Of a stretch of DNA of 64,000 nucleotides, positions 50,532-60,353 are shown piece by piece. Origin of the DNA: Angelakisella massiliensis (GTDB taxonomy: Bacteria; Bacillota; Clostridia; Oscillospirales; Ruminococcaceae); the NCBI RefSeq assembly GCF_900104675.1, contig NZ_LT629945.1:1788756-1852755 (forward strand), given 5' to 3'. The notes beneath the pieces were generated by a model that was not told the origin of the DNA, ran no database searches, and saw only the letters and a list, made by a program, of their open reading frames with translations. Within the stretch, counting starts at the first letter, position 1, and each line of letters begins with the position of its first letter. Made by a program: the position numbers and the translations under genes.

Positions 50532-52313
50532 TCAGCTGAGATAATCGATGATGCTGTCGCCAATGGCATTGGCGGTGTCAAAAATACCCCGTTTGCTGCA
50601 CATATTGTCATACTCCTGGGGATGGCTGATAAAGCCCATTTCCAGCAGAACAGCAGGGGAGAGGGTACTGAGGGTCACACGGAAGTAATTCCATTTCTCT
50701 CTCCGGTCGGTGCGTCCCGTACCGGCAGCCACATAGCTGGAAAGAATGTCGGCAAAGCTCTTGGAACGGCTCTCGTAATAATAGGCCTCCACACCGGTGG
50801 CCCGCAGGCCGTTGCCTGCCACACTGTTGCAGTGGAGAGAGAGGAACAGGTCGGCCTTTTCATCCTGAGAAGCCTGCATCCGGTCCACAGCGCTGCTCTT
50901 GGTGTCCTTCTTTTCCGGCATCAGCACAGTGGCGCCCAGGGATTCCAGCCGTTTTTTCACCGCCAGGGCAGTTGCGTAAGTAATATCCTTTTCCACCGGT
51001 CCCATCAGCTTGGCGGTGCCGAAAGCGCCGGGGTCGGTGCCGCCGTGTCCCGCATCCAGTCCCACAATGATGCCCTCCAGAGGACGGCTGGGATTACCGG
51101 TCAGCTCCGGTTTGTATTTACAGTAGAGGGTGGTCACGCCGTCCTCATATTCCAGCACATAGCCCCAAAGGGTTTTGTCAGGGGCAATGGAAAATTCCAG
51201 AATCACACTGTCTGTCCCCTCAGAGATGGAAACATCAGTAAAAATATTGCTGTTTGCCACCGGGATACTGTCGATACCGGCGGTGTTGTGCAGCTCCACA
51301 TGAAGTACGCCGTTGCGCTGCCAGGTGGTGGCAATGGGATTGCCGGTACCATGGAAGATGTATCGCTCCCCATAAACAGTGCTGCTGAAAGTGACGTCGG
51401 ACACTTGGTTGTGGGCGGAACCGACGCCATAGGGGAGAACGTTTTCCTTCACCACCCAGCCTCCCATAGCAAGCTCATAGCGCAGTTCATTTTGTCCCAC
51501 CACTTCGGCAACAGCGCCGATTTTGGCAGTGGTGACAAAGTTGGAGGTAGTGGTGCCGTCAGCGAAGACGGGAACGGAGGTATCCCGCATCTCAATGAGG
51601 AGTGTTTCCCCTTCGGGATAAGCGTACAGGCTTTCCGCAGAGGTAAAGCTTTTGGTGGAACCATTCCAGGTCATGGTATAGGTGACCACACCCAGTTTCA
51701 CCAGATCATTCACAGCGCCAATGCGAACCTCACCCTTGAAACGGGCAGGAACCCCTTCCACCGCTGTGGCAGCCACCTGTTCCAGCTGGATGTGAGCGCC
51801 TGCCACCGAAGCGGTCACCTGCGCGCCGGATGGGGCCACACAGCTAAGGGTGACAGTGGACCCCGCCTCATGAGCGCTTTTGTAGGAGGGGAACATGGAG
51901 GTGATGGTGTCCGTGGTAGTCACCGAACTGGCAGAGCTTTTGGTGATGACCACCGTTTCCTCCTGCCCGCCCTGGGCAAAGGTAAAAACATTCTCACCGG
52001 AGGAAAGGGTGACATAGACGCCGAAACTTCCGAAAATGCCCCGACCGGTCACTTCCTCCCCGTTGAGGGTCAGTGTCTGGTTGGGATCACTGGTGCCGGT
52101 AATATAATAAGCGTCCGATGTGGTGGTAATGTCTCCAGAGGGTCCGGTAACAGCCAGCTCCTGAGGGACATAGGTATCCACATGACTGGTGATGGCTTCA
52201 AAATCATCATACTGACGCAGCTGGGCTGACGCTGTCACCACGGGGGAAGAAAGGGGCATGGCCAGTGCCGCTGCAAGAGCCAAGGATAAGGTTTTGGAAA
52301 AAATCTGTTTCAA
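50532..52313 (-). CDS. Secreted N-acetylmuramoyl-L-alanine amidase (Amidase_3)
   Basis: 593 residues. A signal peptide (KQIFSKTLSLALAAALAMPLSSPVVTASA) leads to a long beta-rich region (about 40-390) without recognised domain, then Amidase_3. Zinc residues are visible in GLDAGHGGTDPGA, the Glu of VEKDITYA and LHCNSVAGNG; the catalytic Glu is in LLEMGFISHP. It cleaves the amide bond between muramic acid and the stem peptide, in cell separation or sporulation. The ATG has AGGAGG upstream. The N-terminal region may bind the wall. Confidence 0.9.
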   Translation of the reverse strand: MKQIFSKTLSLALAAALAMPLSSPVVTASAQLRQYDDFEAITSHVDTYVPQELAVTGPSGDITTTSDAYYITGTSDPNQTLTLNGEEVTGRGIFGSFGVYVTLSSGENVFTFAQGGQEETVVITKSSASSVTTTDTITSMFPSYKSAHEAGSTVTLSCVAPSGAQVTASVAGAHIQLEQVAATAVEGVPARFKGEVRIGAVNDLVKLGVVTYTMTWNGSTKSFTSAESLYAYPEGETLLIEMRDTSVPVFADGTTTSNFVTTAKIGAVAEVVGQNELRYELAMGGWVVKENVLPYGVGSAHNQVSDVTFSSTVYGERYIFHGTGNPIATTWQRNGVLHVELHNTAGIDSIPVANSNIFTDVSISEGTDSVILEFSIAPDKTLWGYVLEYEDGVTTLYCKYKPELTGNPSRPLEGIIVGLDAGHGGTDPGAFGTAKLMGPVEKDITYATALAVKKRLESLGATVLMPEKKDTKSSAVDRMQASQDEKADLFLSLHCNSVAGNGLRATGVEAYYYESRSKSFADILSSYVAAGTGRTDRREKWNYFRVTLSTLSPAVLLEMGFISHPQEYDNMCSKRGIFDTANAIGDSIIDYLS

Positions 52314-52720
52314 GAAGGGGCCTCCTATGGATCTGTCGCTGAAAATATACCTGAAAGGATTCGTTCTTTTTTACCAGTCTACCACAGAATGCGACAGGTA
52401 ATTGTGAAGAAATCTTTAATTCTGAAAATTTATTAATTTTTTAGCGTTTTTACACAGAAGCTTCAGGAAGATTTTGGAAGCAAAGCCTGAGACAAAGGAA
52501 AAATCCTCCAACTTATCCCGCCTCCAGGCTTGGAAGAAAAACAGTGCCCATGATAAAGAGTACCAAATTTATGGTAAATGGACGATGGAAGAAATCAGAA
52601 TAAAACGTGTCCGCTCAGTGACATATCTGGAAACAGGGAGTGAAATGCGCTGGTGACTTTGGTGCTGGTAAAAGATACATGAACAAGGGAGAATATCTCT
52701 GACGGAAAGCGTGTTGGGAT

Positions 52721-52754
52721 AAAAAACGGGCGGCAATACTGGTGTACTGCCGCC
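52721..52754 (-). terminator. Rho-independent terminator of the minus-strand cluster
   Basis: GGCGGCA (52729-52735) and TGCCGCC (52748-52754), extended by TAC/GTA, form a hairpin that on the minus strand is followed by CGTTTTTT. It lies 80 bases past the HAD gene stop. The rest of 52314-52833 shows no gene I can support. Confidence 0.8.
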
Positions 52755-52833
52755 TGGTGGGATATTTTTATTGGGCTGTGGGTGAAAATAAAATCGAGTT
52801 CTCCTTTCCGGATCTTTCTCTGAGAAAGGTCTT

Positions 52834-53667
52834 TCAAAGGAGATGGGGGAAGAAATGGGATACCGCCTCAGTCAAAGGATTGCTGCCGCTGGGGGCGCTT
52901 TGATGGAAGCCGAAAGCCTTCATCCCCTCTTCGCAGGAAGCGGGAACCACTGGCATCCCCACTGCTTTGAGCATGGGCAGGTCGTTGAAATAATCCCCCA
53001 AAGCCAGGGTGTTTTCCAGAGAAAAGCCCTGTCGTGCCGCTGCTTCCTTCAGGGCATTGCCCTTATTGACCCCGGCGGCGTTTATCTCCAGAAAATTGGC
53101 GCTGGAATAAGCGGTTTCCAGCTGGTACTGCCGGATAAAATCCTGTTCCCGCAGCCGGGCCAGCATGGCGGGGATACAACCGGATATCATGAATTTGGTG
53201 ACAGTGTAGGGGGTGGGGTCAAAGTCCGGCGGAACGATCTCAAACTCTTTCGCGCCATCCCCCTCCATATCCCGCAGTTCCTCCTGGAAAAAGGGACGGT
53301 TTTCCTTATTGAGATAAAAATAAGATTTGCGGTCGCTGTAGAAGTAGTAGCGCAGACGGTGTTCCAGACACCAGCGCCAAAGCCCTGCCACTGCCGCCAC
53401 AGGAAGGGGGCGGACCCAAAGAGGACGCTCCTCCATAAAATCATACAGCACAGCGCCGTTGGCGGTGATGGCAGGCAGCTGAATTCCCGCCAGGCGGACA
53501 TATTCCCGGGTGACGCATTGATGCCGCCCGGTGGCAATGAGGACCGGGATGCCCTTTTCCATCAGTTTGCGGATGGTTTGACGATCCCGAAGGCCCATCT
53601 GCCGATTGGCATCCAGCAGGCTGCCATCCAGATCGGTAACAACACATTCCAGTACTCTGTTTTCCAC
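52834..53667 (-). CDS. Cof-type HAD-IIB phosphatase
   Basis: 277 residues. Motif I VVTDLDGSLLDANRQM, motif II Thr in VLIATGRH, the Lys in GVNKGNALKEAA and motif IV LGDYFNDLPMLKAVGMPV show an intact HAD-IIB (Cof) enzyme, active on sugar phosphates or nucleotides. It begins 24 bases after mutS2 and is the last gene of the minus-strand cluster. Confidence 0.92.
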   Translation of the reverse strand: MENRVLECVVTDLDGSLLDANRQMGLRDRQTIRKLMEKGIPVLIATGRHQCVTREYVRLAGIQLPAITANGAVLYDFMEERPLWVRPLPVAAVAGLWRWCLEHRLRYYFYSDRKSYFYLNKENRPFFQEELRDMEGDGAKEFEIVPPDFDPTPYTVTKFMISGCIPAMLARLREQDFIRQYQLETAYSSANFLEINAAGVNKGNALKEAAARQGFSLENTLALGDYFNDLPMLKAVGMPVVPASCEEGMKAFGFHQSAPSGSNPLTEAVSHFFPHLL

Positions 53668-53690
53668 CGAAACGCCTCCCTCTTTATACC

Positions 53691-56072
53691 TTATTTCAGT
53701 TCCACCACCGTCACACCGGCCTCGCCCTCCCCGTAAACGCCGGGACGGAAGGATTTGACGCTCCGGTGCTTCCGCAGATGGTTCTGCACAGCGGTACGCA
53801 GCACGCCGGTACCCTTGCCGTGGATGATGGTGATGGTATTCAGGCCCATCATCAGGGATTGGTCGATGAACCGGTCCACCTCCATGATTCCCTCGTCTGA
53901 GGCCATACCCCGGATATCCAGTTCGGTTTTGGCGCTGGCCACCGATTTGCTCTGGCTGGGCTGGATGCGCCTGTGGTTGTTGAAGGTGACCTTCCGGCCA
54001 TTATCCTCCACCAGCCGCAGTCGGTCCTTCTTTACCTTGGTTTTCAGGATGCCCGCCTGAATCAGGTAGTTTCCGCTGCCGTCCGGCCCGGAGATAACGG
54101 TCCCTTCGGTGTTGATATCAGTGATAAGCACAGTGTCGCCGGATTTGATAGCTCTGGGGGGCGTATATTTTTCCTCCCGGCGGGTGGCTACAGGGTCCGC
54201 CAGATCCCGAAGCTTTTCCACACGGCCCTTGTAACCGCTGCGCACCTTGCCCACCTGCTGGGAGAAGTCCTCTTTGTCCTTCTGCTTTTTCAGCTCCTCC
54301 AGCTCGTTGAGCAGGGCGTCAGTCTGGCTCTTGACCCGTTCCACCAGGGTCTGGGCTTCCTCCCGGGCCTTGGCCATCTGAGCATCCATTTCCTTCTGCA
54401 GCCGCTTTTTCTCCTGTTCCAGCTGCTGCCGGATATACTCCGCCTGCTGCCGGTTGGACATGGCGGCGGATTGCTCCTTCTCCAGCTTCTGCCGGGTGGC
54501 CTCCAGCTGGTCCACCACATCCTCAAAGCGGGCGCTGTCGGTGTTCACCAGTTCCCGGGCCCGGTCAATGACCTCCTGGGGCAGCCCCAGGCGCTGGCTG
54601 ATGGCGAAGGCGTTGCTTCGGCCCGGTACGCCGATGAGCAGCCGGTAGGTGGGGGAGAGGGTCTCCACGTCGAACTCGCAGCTGCCGTTCTCCACCCCCG
54701 GAGTGGTCAGGGCGTACATTTTGATTTCGGCATAGTGGGTGGTAGCCGCCACCAGCGCACCTTTCTGCCGGAAGTTTTCGATAATGGACACCGCCAGCGC
54801 CGCCCCTTCCACAGGATCGGTTCCGGCCCCCAGCTCATCCACCAGCACCAGACTGTTCTGGTCGGCGGCAGAGAGGATGGAAATGATATTGGTAATGTGG
54901 GCGGAGAAGGTGGACAGGCTCTGTTCAATGCTCTGCTCGTCCCCGATATCCGCCAGCACCCGGTCAAAAACCGGTACACAGCTGTTGTCCGACACTGGCA
55001 GCAGCATACCGCAAGCGGCCATGAGGGCCAAAAGCCCCAGTGTTTTGAGGGCCACGGTTTTACCGCCGGTGTTGGGACCGGTGATCACCAGGGTGTCAAA
55101 GGTATCCCCCAGGGTGATATCCACCGGCACCACCTTCTTTTTATCAATGAGGGGATGCCGTGCTTTGTTGAGGCGAATGACCCGTTCCTTGCTGATCTGC
55201 GGCACCGAGGCTTTCATCTCGTCCGCCAGACGGGACTTGGCAAAAAGCAGGTCCAGCTCCACCAAAGCATCGAAGCTGTCGGCGGTGGGGCCGGCGATGT
55301 TCCCCACCATGCCGGAAAGCTCCAGAAGGATTCGGTCGATCTCCTGGCGCTCCTGGCCTTCCAGCATGCGGATCTCGTTGTTGGCATCCACCACCGCCAC
55401 CGGTTCGATAAAGACAGTGGCGCCGCTGGAGGAAACGTCGTGGACAAGGCCCTTCATCTCATTTTTGCACTCCGCCTTCACCGGTACCACGAAGCGGCCG
55501 TCACGGAGGGTAACAATATTTTCCTGAAGGATTTTGGCATATTGAGGGGAACGGATGATGCTGTCCAGCTGCTCCCGGATTTTCAGCTGAGTGCGGCGGA
55601 TCTTCCGGCGAATATCCCCCAGCTCATGGGAAGCCTCATCCGCCAGTTCATCCTCCGAGAGGATGGCCCGGTCCAGCTCCTGTTCCAGGCTGCGGCAGGG
55701 GGTGAGGGCATAGAACAGATCATCCACGTGGGTGGACCCCTCATGCTGTCCCCGCCAGTCCTTGACATTGCGGATGACTTTCAGCCCCCGCCCCCCCTGG
55801 ATCAGCTGGGGAATGGACAGCCGCCCCCCCCGCGGGGCCCGCCACAGGGCGTCCCGGCAATCCTTGATGCCACCAAGGCCGGGGGTGCCATAGCGGACGG
55901 AAAGGCTGTTGATATCGGCGGTTTGGGCGATAGCCTCGCTCACATCCCGCCAGTCGGTCAAAGGCGTCAGTTCCCGGGCTCTGGCGGCGGAAGCTTCGCT
56001 GGTGGTTTTGGCCGCCAGCAGCTCCAGCACCTTGTCCAGTTCCAGGGCGCGCATATGTTTATCCAGTGCCAT
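53691..56072 (-). CDS. mutS2: Endonuclease MutS2
   Basis: 793 residues from ATG 56072 (GGAGG upstream; overlaps the recO end by 14 bases). It has helical core domains, an ABC-type ATPase with Walker A TGPNTGGKTVALK (about residues 330-342) and LVLVDELGAGTDPVEGAAL, a coiled-coil arm (about 520-620, QLEQEKKRLQKEM), and a C-terminal Smr nuclease domain (LDIRGMASDEG; IIHGKGTGVLR). It lacks the mismatch-recognition domain of MutS. It is linked to suppression of recombination and to ribosome-collision rescue. Confidence 0.95.
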   Translation of the reverse strand: MALDKHMRALELDKVLELLAAKTTSEASAARARELTPLTDWRDVSEAIAQTADINSLSVRYGTPGLGGIKDCRDALWRAPRGGRLSIPQLIQGGRGLKVIRNVKDWRGQHEGSTHVDDLFYALTPCRSLEQELDRAILSEDELADEASHELGDIRRKIRRTQLKIREQLDSIIRSPQYAKILQENIVTLRDGRFVVPVKAECKNEMKGLVHDVSSSGATVFIEPVAVVDANNEIRMLEGQERQEIDRILLELSGMVGNIAGPTADSFDALVELDLLFAKSRLADEMKASVPQISKERVIRLNKARHPLIDKKKVVPVDITLGDTFDTLVITGPNTGGKTVALKTLGLLALMAACGMLLPVSDNSCVPVFDRVLADIGDEQSIEQSLSTFSAHITNIISILSAADQNSLVLVDELGAGTDPVEGAALAVSIIENFRQKGALVAATTHYAEIKMYALTTPGVENGSCEFDVETLSPTYRLLIGVPGRSNAFAISQRLGLPQEVIDRARELVNTDSARFEDVVDQLEATRQKLEKEQSAAMSNRQQAEYIRQQLEQEKKRLQKEMDAQMAKAREEAQTLVERVKSQTDALLNELEELKKQKDKEDFSQQVGKVRSGYKGRVEKLRDLADPVATRREEKYTPPRAIKSGDTVLITDINTEGTVISGPDGSGNYLIQAGILKTKVKKDRLRLVEDNGRKVTFNNHRRIQPSQSKSVASAKTELDIRGMASDEGIMEVDRFIDQSLMMGLNTITIIHGKGTGVLRTAVQNHLRKHRSVKSFRPGVYGEGEAGVTVVELK

Positions 56073-56862
56073 GAGGCGCCTCCTTTTCAAATTTTGCAGG
56101 GGTCTGTTCCTTCTGAGGAGGACAGACGGTTTGATAAAAATGAAGGGCCGGAAGCATCCGCTCCACCTGGGCCAGCAGGTAGCTTTCGCACACCCGCCCC
56201 AGCTCCGCTGTCCCCTGGTCGGACAGCCGGAAGCGGAACAACCGGTCAAAATCGCTGTAAATGATGTGCCGCATTGCCTGAAACACCCCGGGGCTTAGAG
56301 GAATGGGGTCCGGGATATCCTGAGTGCGGCAGCCGGGGCAGCAGATGACCCCCAGCTGGGGAGAAAACAGCACCCCGCCTTCCGGAGGATTGCCGCAGTG
56401 GCAGCAGGCCACCAGATCGGGCATATAACCGGACATGGACAGACAGCGCAGTTCGAACAAAGGCTTGAGCAGCCGGGAGGGCATTTTATCCCGTTCCAGC
56501 TGGAACAGGGAATTGAGCAGCAGCCGCAGATATCCCTCGTCGCAGTCCAGTTCCGGCACCAGTTCGCAGCAAAGCTGACAGAAATATGTAGCCAGGGAGA
56601 GCTTTTCCAGGTCCTGGCGCACCCCAAAGAATACCGCTTCGCTTTCCGCCCGGTCCACCGAGGTCCGGTCCCGGTTCTGGAACAGCTGGAAGTGGGAATA
56701 GCATAGAAATTCCGTGGAAGCAAGAAGGCTGCCCCGCAGCTTGCCGGCTCCCCGGGCGTAGGCGGTGATGACCCCCTTATCCCGGGTCAGCAGGGTCAGC
56801 AGCCGGTCATGCTCCGCCAGCTTCTTCTCCCGGATGACGACCGCGTCGGTGCTCAGCTGCAT
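56059..56862 (-). CDS. recO: DNA repair protein RecO
   Basis: 267 residues. An N-terminal OB fold (AVVIREKKLAEHDRLLTLLTRDKGVITAYARGAGK) precedes a helical domain with a zinc-binding cysteine set CCHCG...CCPGC. RecO loads RecA on SSB-coated DNA with RecR. It lies between era/yqzL and mutS2 and overlaps both neighbours. Confidence 0.93.
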   Translation of the reverse strand: MQLSTDAVVIREKKLAEHDRLLTLLTRDKGVITAYARGAGKLRGSLLASTEFLCYSHFQLFQNRDRTSVDRAESEAVFFGVRQDLEKLSLATYFCQLCCELVPELDCDEGYLRLLLNSLFQLERDKMPSRLLKPLFELRCLSMSGYMPDLVACCHCGNPPEGGVLFSPQLGVICCPGCRTQDIPDPIPLSPGVFQAMRHIIYSDFDRLFRFRLSDQGTAELGRVCESYLLAQVERMLPALHFYQTVCPPQKEQTPAKFEKEAPHGTG

Positions 56863-56986
56863 GGTTCTCCTCCTCTGCCGGTGGTGTTGCGGTGGTATTT
56901 GTTCCCTGGCTGCCCCGATAGAGGAGGTAATCCTCCACCCGTCCGCTTTGCCAAAACCGTTCCCAGGCCCGATCTCTGTCCTCCAT
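56807..56986 (-). CDS. YqzL-like small protein
   Basis: 59 residues from ATG 56986, with AAAGGAG upstream. The core RAWERFWQSGRVEDYLLYRG resembles the YqzL family (W-x2-F...G-x2-YLLY), tiny proteins found between era and recO in Firmicutes. The tail is Glu/His/Arg-rich and unlike the family. It overlaps recO by 56 bases. Function unknown. Confidence 0.6.
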   Translation of the reverse strand: MEDRDRAWERFWQSGRVEDYLLYRGSQGTNTTATPPAEEENHAAEHRRGRHPGEEAGGA

Positions 56987-57249
56987 TTCCAGCGCTCCTT
57001 TCACACAGGCTTGTGTGATTTAATGTGCGCCGGGACACGTTGGATATGAATGGAAATGAGCGGTGAAACTGGCAAAACTTTAGGGCTTGACAAAGAGCGC
57101 AGGGAGTAAAAAGGTCCAAAAGCCCCTTTGAAATTTTTGGTGGAAAATCTTCCCGTTCAGGCAAAGGCTGACCGGCAGAAAACAGCACGATCCCGCCTGC
57201 TTGCAGCGTTTGCCCATTGGGAAACTCAAAAACGGTGACTTTTCTGACT

Positions 57250-58176
57250 TTAATTGAAGCCGAAATTGCGGATAAAGCGCTCCTGATTGCGCCAGTCCTC
57301 CTTCACCTTGACCCAGCACTGGAGGTTGACCTTGATTCCCAGGAAGGCTTCCATATCCTGCCGGGCTTGGGAGGCGATGGTTTTGAGCATCTGTCCGCCC
57401 TTGCCGATGACCATACCCTTGTGGCTCTGGCGCTCGCAGTAGATGACCGCCCGAATATCCACCAGCTCCTGGTTTTCCCGCTCTTTCATCTCTTCGATGG
57501 TGACGGCGATGCCGTGGGGCACCTCCTCCTGCATGTTCAGCAACACCTTTTCCCGGATGATTTCGGCGCAGATGACCCGCTCCGGCTGATCGGTGAGGGT
57601 ATCGTCAGGGAAGAAGTGGGGACCGGGCTGGGCGGCATCCAGGAACAGCTTCATCAGTTCCTCCACCCCGTCGCCGTTGAGGGCGCTGATGGGGACGATG
57701 GCCTCAAAGGGATAGGCTTCGCTGAGAAGCTGCATTTTGGGGATCATTTCCTCTTTGTTCTGGAGCAGATCGATCTTGTTGAGCACCGCCACCGCAGGCA
57801 GCCGCTGACGGCGGAAGTCCTCCACCAGCTCCATTTCCGCCTTGGTCAGGGCGCCGGTAGGCTCCACCACCAGCACCGCCAGGTCCACATCCGCCACCGA
57901 ATCGGTGATCTCCTTGAGCATATGCTGGCTCAGAGCGGTTTTGGGCTTGTGGATGCCGGGAGTGTCCAGAAACACCAGCTGAGTTTCCCCCTTGGTCAGC
58001 ACGCCGGTGATGCGGGTGCGGGTGGTTTGGGGCTTGTTGGTGACGATGGCCACCTTTTCCCCGATCAGGCGGTTGAGCAGGGAGCTTTTGCCCACATTGG
58101 GCTTGCCCACCAGGGCGATAAAAGCGGACTTTTCTTCGCCCGCCGGATTGATTTCATGGATGGAAATATTGCTCAA
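57250..58176 (-). CDS. era: GTPase Era
   Basis: 308 residues. G1 GKPNVGKSSLLNRL, G2/G3 TTRTRITGV and DTPGIHKPK, and G4 NKID are intact; the C-terminal KH domain has GMVIGKGGQMLKTIASQARQDME. Era binds the 3' end of 16S rRNA in 30S assembly. The gap of about 260 bases to yqzL has no gene I can support. Confidence 0.96.
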   Translation of the reverse strand: MSNISIHEINPAGEEKSAFIALVGKPNVGKSSLLNRLIGEKVAIVTNKPQTTRTRITGVLTKGETQLVFLDTPGIHKPKTALSQHMLKEITDSVADVDLAVLVVEPTGALTKAEMELVEDFRRQRLPAVAVLNKIDLLQNKEEMIPKMQLLSEAYPFEAIVPISALNGDGVEELMKLFLDAAQPGPHFFPDDTLTDQPERVICAEIIREKVLLNMQEEVPHGIAVTIEEMKERENQELVDIRAVIYCERQSHKGMVIGKGGQMLKTIASQARQDMEAFLGIKVNLQCWVKVKEDWRNQERFIRNFGFN

Positions 58177-58190
58177 AGCGGTTCTCCTTT

Positions 58191-58688
58191 TTAATCTTCA
58201 GTATCCTTGTGTTCCGTCCGCTGCCGTGAGCAGGGGAGGAAAATGAACAGCGCCGACAAAGCGGCGGCACCCGCCAGCAGAATAACCCGCAGCGGGGAAG
58301 CAAGAGCCAGCCGGAACAAAGCCCCCAGCCTGTCCGGACGGCCAAACAGAACGATCCCTACAGCGGCAGCGGTGACAGCGGCCATCAGGACCCCGCCCGC
58401 GGCGGCATCCTTGGCGGCTTTGGCCAGGGGATGAGGTTTGGGGCAGCAGAGGTCCACCGTAAATTCCATAGCGGTATTCATCAGCTCCAAAGACAGCACC
58501 AGCCCGCAGCAAAGCAGCAGTGCGGCCAGTTCGCCGCCGGACAGCTCCAGTGCCAGCGCCGCGGCTATCACCCACAAAGCGGCCGCCAGTTCCAAACGCA
58601 GGTTCCGCTGGGTTTTCAGACAAAGCAAAAGCCCCCTGAAGGCATATCGGAAGCTGTTCAGCAGGCTTTGCAGATGATAAAGCATCAT
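58191..58688 (-). CDS. dgkA: Diacylglycerol/undecaprenol kinase (DgkA family) with C-terminal extension
   Basis: 165 residues. The core (SFRYAFRGLLLCLKTQRNLRLELAAALWV; LELMNTAMEFTVDLCCPKPHPLAKAAKDAAAGGVL) has the conserved Glu and Asp of Gram-positive undecaprenol kinase. After it come two further hydrophobic segments, making it about 40 residues longer than the usual 120. It would recycle undecaprenol for wall synthesis. It lies between ybeY and era, as usual. Confidence 0.88.
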   Translation of the reverse strand: MMLYHLQSLLNSFRYAFRGLLLCLKTQRNLRLELAAALWVIAAALALELSGGELAALLLCCGLVLSLELMNTAMEFTVDLCCPKPHPLAKAAKDAAAGGVLMAAVTAAAVGIVLFGRPDRLGALFRLALASPLRVILLAGAAALSALFIFLPCSRQRTEHKDTED

Positions 58689-58690
58689 CC

Positions 58691-59197
58691 TTATTGTTCC
58701 TTTTTCACCACATAGGTCACATCCCGGGTCAGGCCAAGGCGGGAGAGGATCTCCTCCTCTTTTTCCCGCATGAGAGTAGCTTCCAGGCCGCCGTTTTCAT
58801 GGTCGTAGCCCAGCAGATGGAGCATGGAATGGACCGTGAGGAAGCCGATTTCCCGCTGGAGAGTGTGTCCGTAAAGCTCAGCCTGGCTGACGGCCTTTTC
58901 CACCGAGATGACGATATCCCCCAGCATTTTCGCGCCGGTCTCGTGATTTACGTCGTAATTGCCGTTTTCACCCAGGGGGAAGGAAAGAACATCGGTTTCG
59001 ATATCCTTGCCCCGGTACTGGGCGTTGAGCTCCTTGATCTCCTGATTATTGATAAAGCTGACGCTCACTTCAGCGCTGCCCTCAAAGTTCTCCGCGTCCA
59101 GCACAGCGGTGCAGCAGCGGCGGATGAGCAGCCGGATGCCGGAAGGAATTTTAACATCTTTCTGCCGATTGGAAATCTGTACTTTGAGCTTGTCCAT
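58691..59197 (-). CDS. ybeY: Endoribonuclease YbeY
   Basis: 168 residues. The zinc motif HSMLHLLGYDHE (H-x3-H-x5-H) and the RGKDIETDVLSFPLGE stretch identify YbeY, a single-strand RNase for 16S rRNA 3' maturation and quality control. Its start overlaps the phoH stop by one base. Confidence 0.95.
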   Translation of the reverse strand: MDKLKVQISNRQKDVKIPSGIRLLIRRCCTAVLDAENFEGSAEVSVSFINNQEIKELNAQYRGKDIETDVLSFPLGENGNYDVNHETGAKMLGDIVISVEKAVSQAELYGHTLQREIGFLTVHSMLHLLGYDHENGGLEATLMREKEEEILSRLGLTRDVTYVVKKEQ

Positions 59198-60171
59198 TAT
59201 TTCTTCGTCCTCCTCGCGGTGTCGCTGTAATATTTTTCATAAGCGCGAACGATGTCCTGCACCAGCTTGTGGCGCACCACATCTTTTTCATTGAATTGAG
59301 TAATGGCGATATCGTCGATTCCACGCAGCACCTTGGCCGCCTCCACCAGGCCGGAACGCTTGTCCGCAGGCAGGTCGATCTGGGTGACGTCGCCGGTGAT
59401 GACGATTTTGGAGTTGAACCCCAGACGGGTGAGGAACATTTTCATCTGCTCCTGGGTGGTGTTCTGAGCCTCGTCCAGAATGATGAAGCTGTCATCCAGG
59501 GTCCGGCCCCGCATATAAGCCAGGGGGGCCACCTCAATGTTGCCCCGTTCCAGATACTTCTGGAAATTCTCGGTGCCCAGCATATCAAACAGGGCGTCGT
59601 AAAGGGGACGGAGGTAGGGGTCCACCTTGTTTTGCAGGTCGCCGGGAAGGAATCCCAGCTTTTCCCCTGCCTCCACCGCCGGGCGGGTGAGGATGATCCG
59701 GTTGACCTCATGGGCCCGGAAGGCCTTGACGGCCATGGCCACCGCCAGATAGGTTTTGCCGGTACCGGCGGGGCCGATGCCTAAGGTGATGGTGTTCTTG
59801 CGGATGCTGTCAATATAGTTCTGCTGACCCAGGGTTTTGGCTTTCAGAGGCCGCCCCTTGGAGGTGATGCAGATGACGTCCTTGTTGAGGGCCGCGGCCT
59901 CTCCCTCCCGTCCATCCTCCACCAGGGACATGACGTAACGGATATTCTGATCATTGAGAGGCTCTCCCTGCTCCACGATGGACAAAAGGCTCTGGATGCA
60001 TTTTTCCGCCAGCAGAACATTTTCCGCCTCGCCGCTGAGCTTCAGATCGGTGCCCCGGAACAGGATATTCACGCCATACTGCTGTTCCACCAGGCGGATG
60101 TTCTCATCACAGTTGCCAAAGAGGGTGAGAGCGTGTTCCATACGCTCAATGTTAATGATTTGTTCGATCAA
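59197..60171 (-). CDS. phoH: PhoH-family ATPase
   Basis: 324 residues. Walker A GIGPAGTGKTYLAVAMA and Walker B DDSFIILDEAQNTT are intact, with an N-terminal KH-like region. PhoH-like proteins co-occur with ybeY and are thought to act on RNA; role not defined. It follows yqfD by about 180 bases in the conserved yqfC-yqfD-phoH-ybeY order. Confidence 0.93.
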   Translation of the reverse strand: MIEQIINIERMEHALTLFGNCDENIRLVEQQYGVNILFRGTDLKLSGEAENVLLAEKCIQSLLSIVEQGEPLNDQNIRYVMSLVEDGREGEAAALNKDVICITSKGRPLKAKTLGQQNYIDSIRKNTITLGIGPAGTGKTYLAVAMAVKAFRAHEVNRIILTRPAVEAGEKLGFLPGDLQNKVDPYLRPLYDALFDMLGTENFQKYLERGNIEVAPLAYMRGRTLDDSFIILDEAQNTTQEQMKMFLTRLGFNSKIVITGDVTQIDLPADKRSGLVEAAKVLRGIDDIAITQFNEKDVVRHKLVQDIVRAYEKYYSDTARRTKK

Positions 60172-60353
60172 GAAAGAAAAACCTCGTTTTCTGAATTGGT
60201 TTGGGTTTCACTGGAAATGGAATAAAAACCGTCCCTGAAAAAGGGAACTGTGGCGACTCAGGGGAGCTGTGTCCCACTTTTTCTTCAGGGCAGACGAAAC
60301 CACAATCAGTATAGCACATCTTTTGAAAAAAAACTAGCTATTTTCCCTAAAAT

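Noticed and set aside
52474..52656. 60-codon ORF between the amidase and HAD genes
   Set aside because: No ribosome site and no recognisable pattern; it lies in AT-rich intergenic DNA.
53973..56264. 763-codon open frame antisense to mutS2
   Set aside because: It mirrors mutS2 codon bias, and its His/Leu-rich composition lacks any motif.
57080..57319. 79-codon minus-strand ORF downstream of era
   Set aside because: It starts inside era in another frame, has no ribosome site and no family resemblance.
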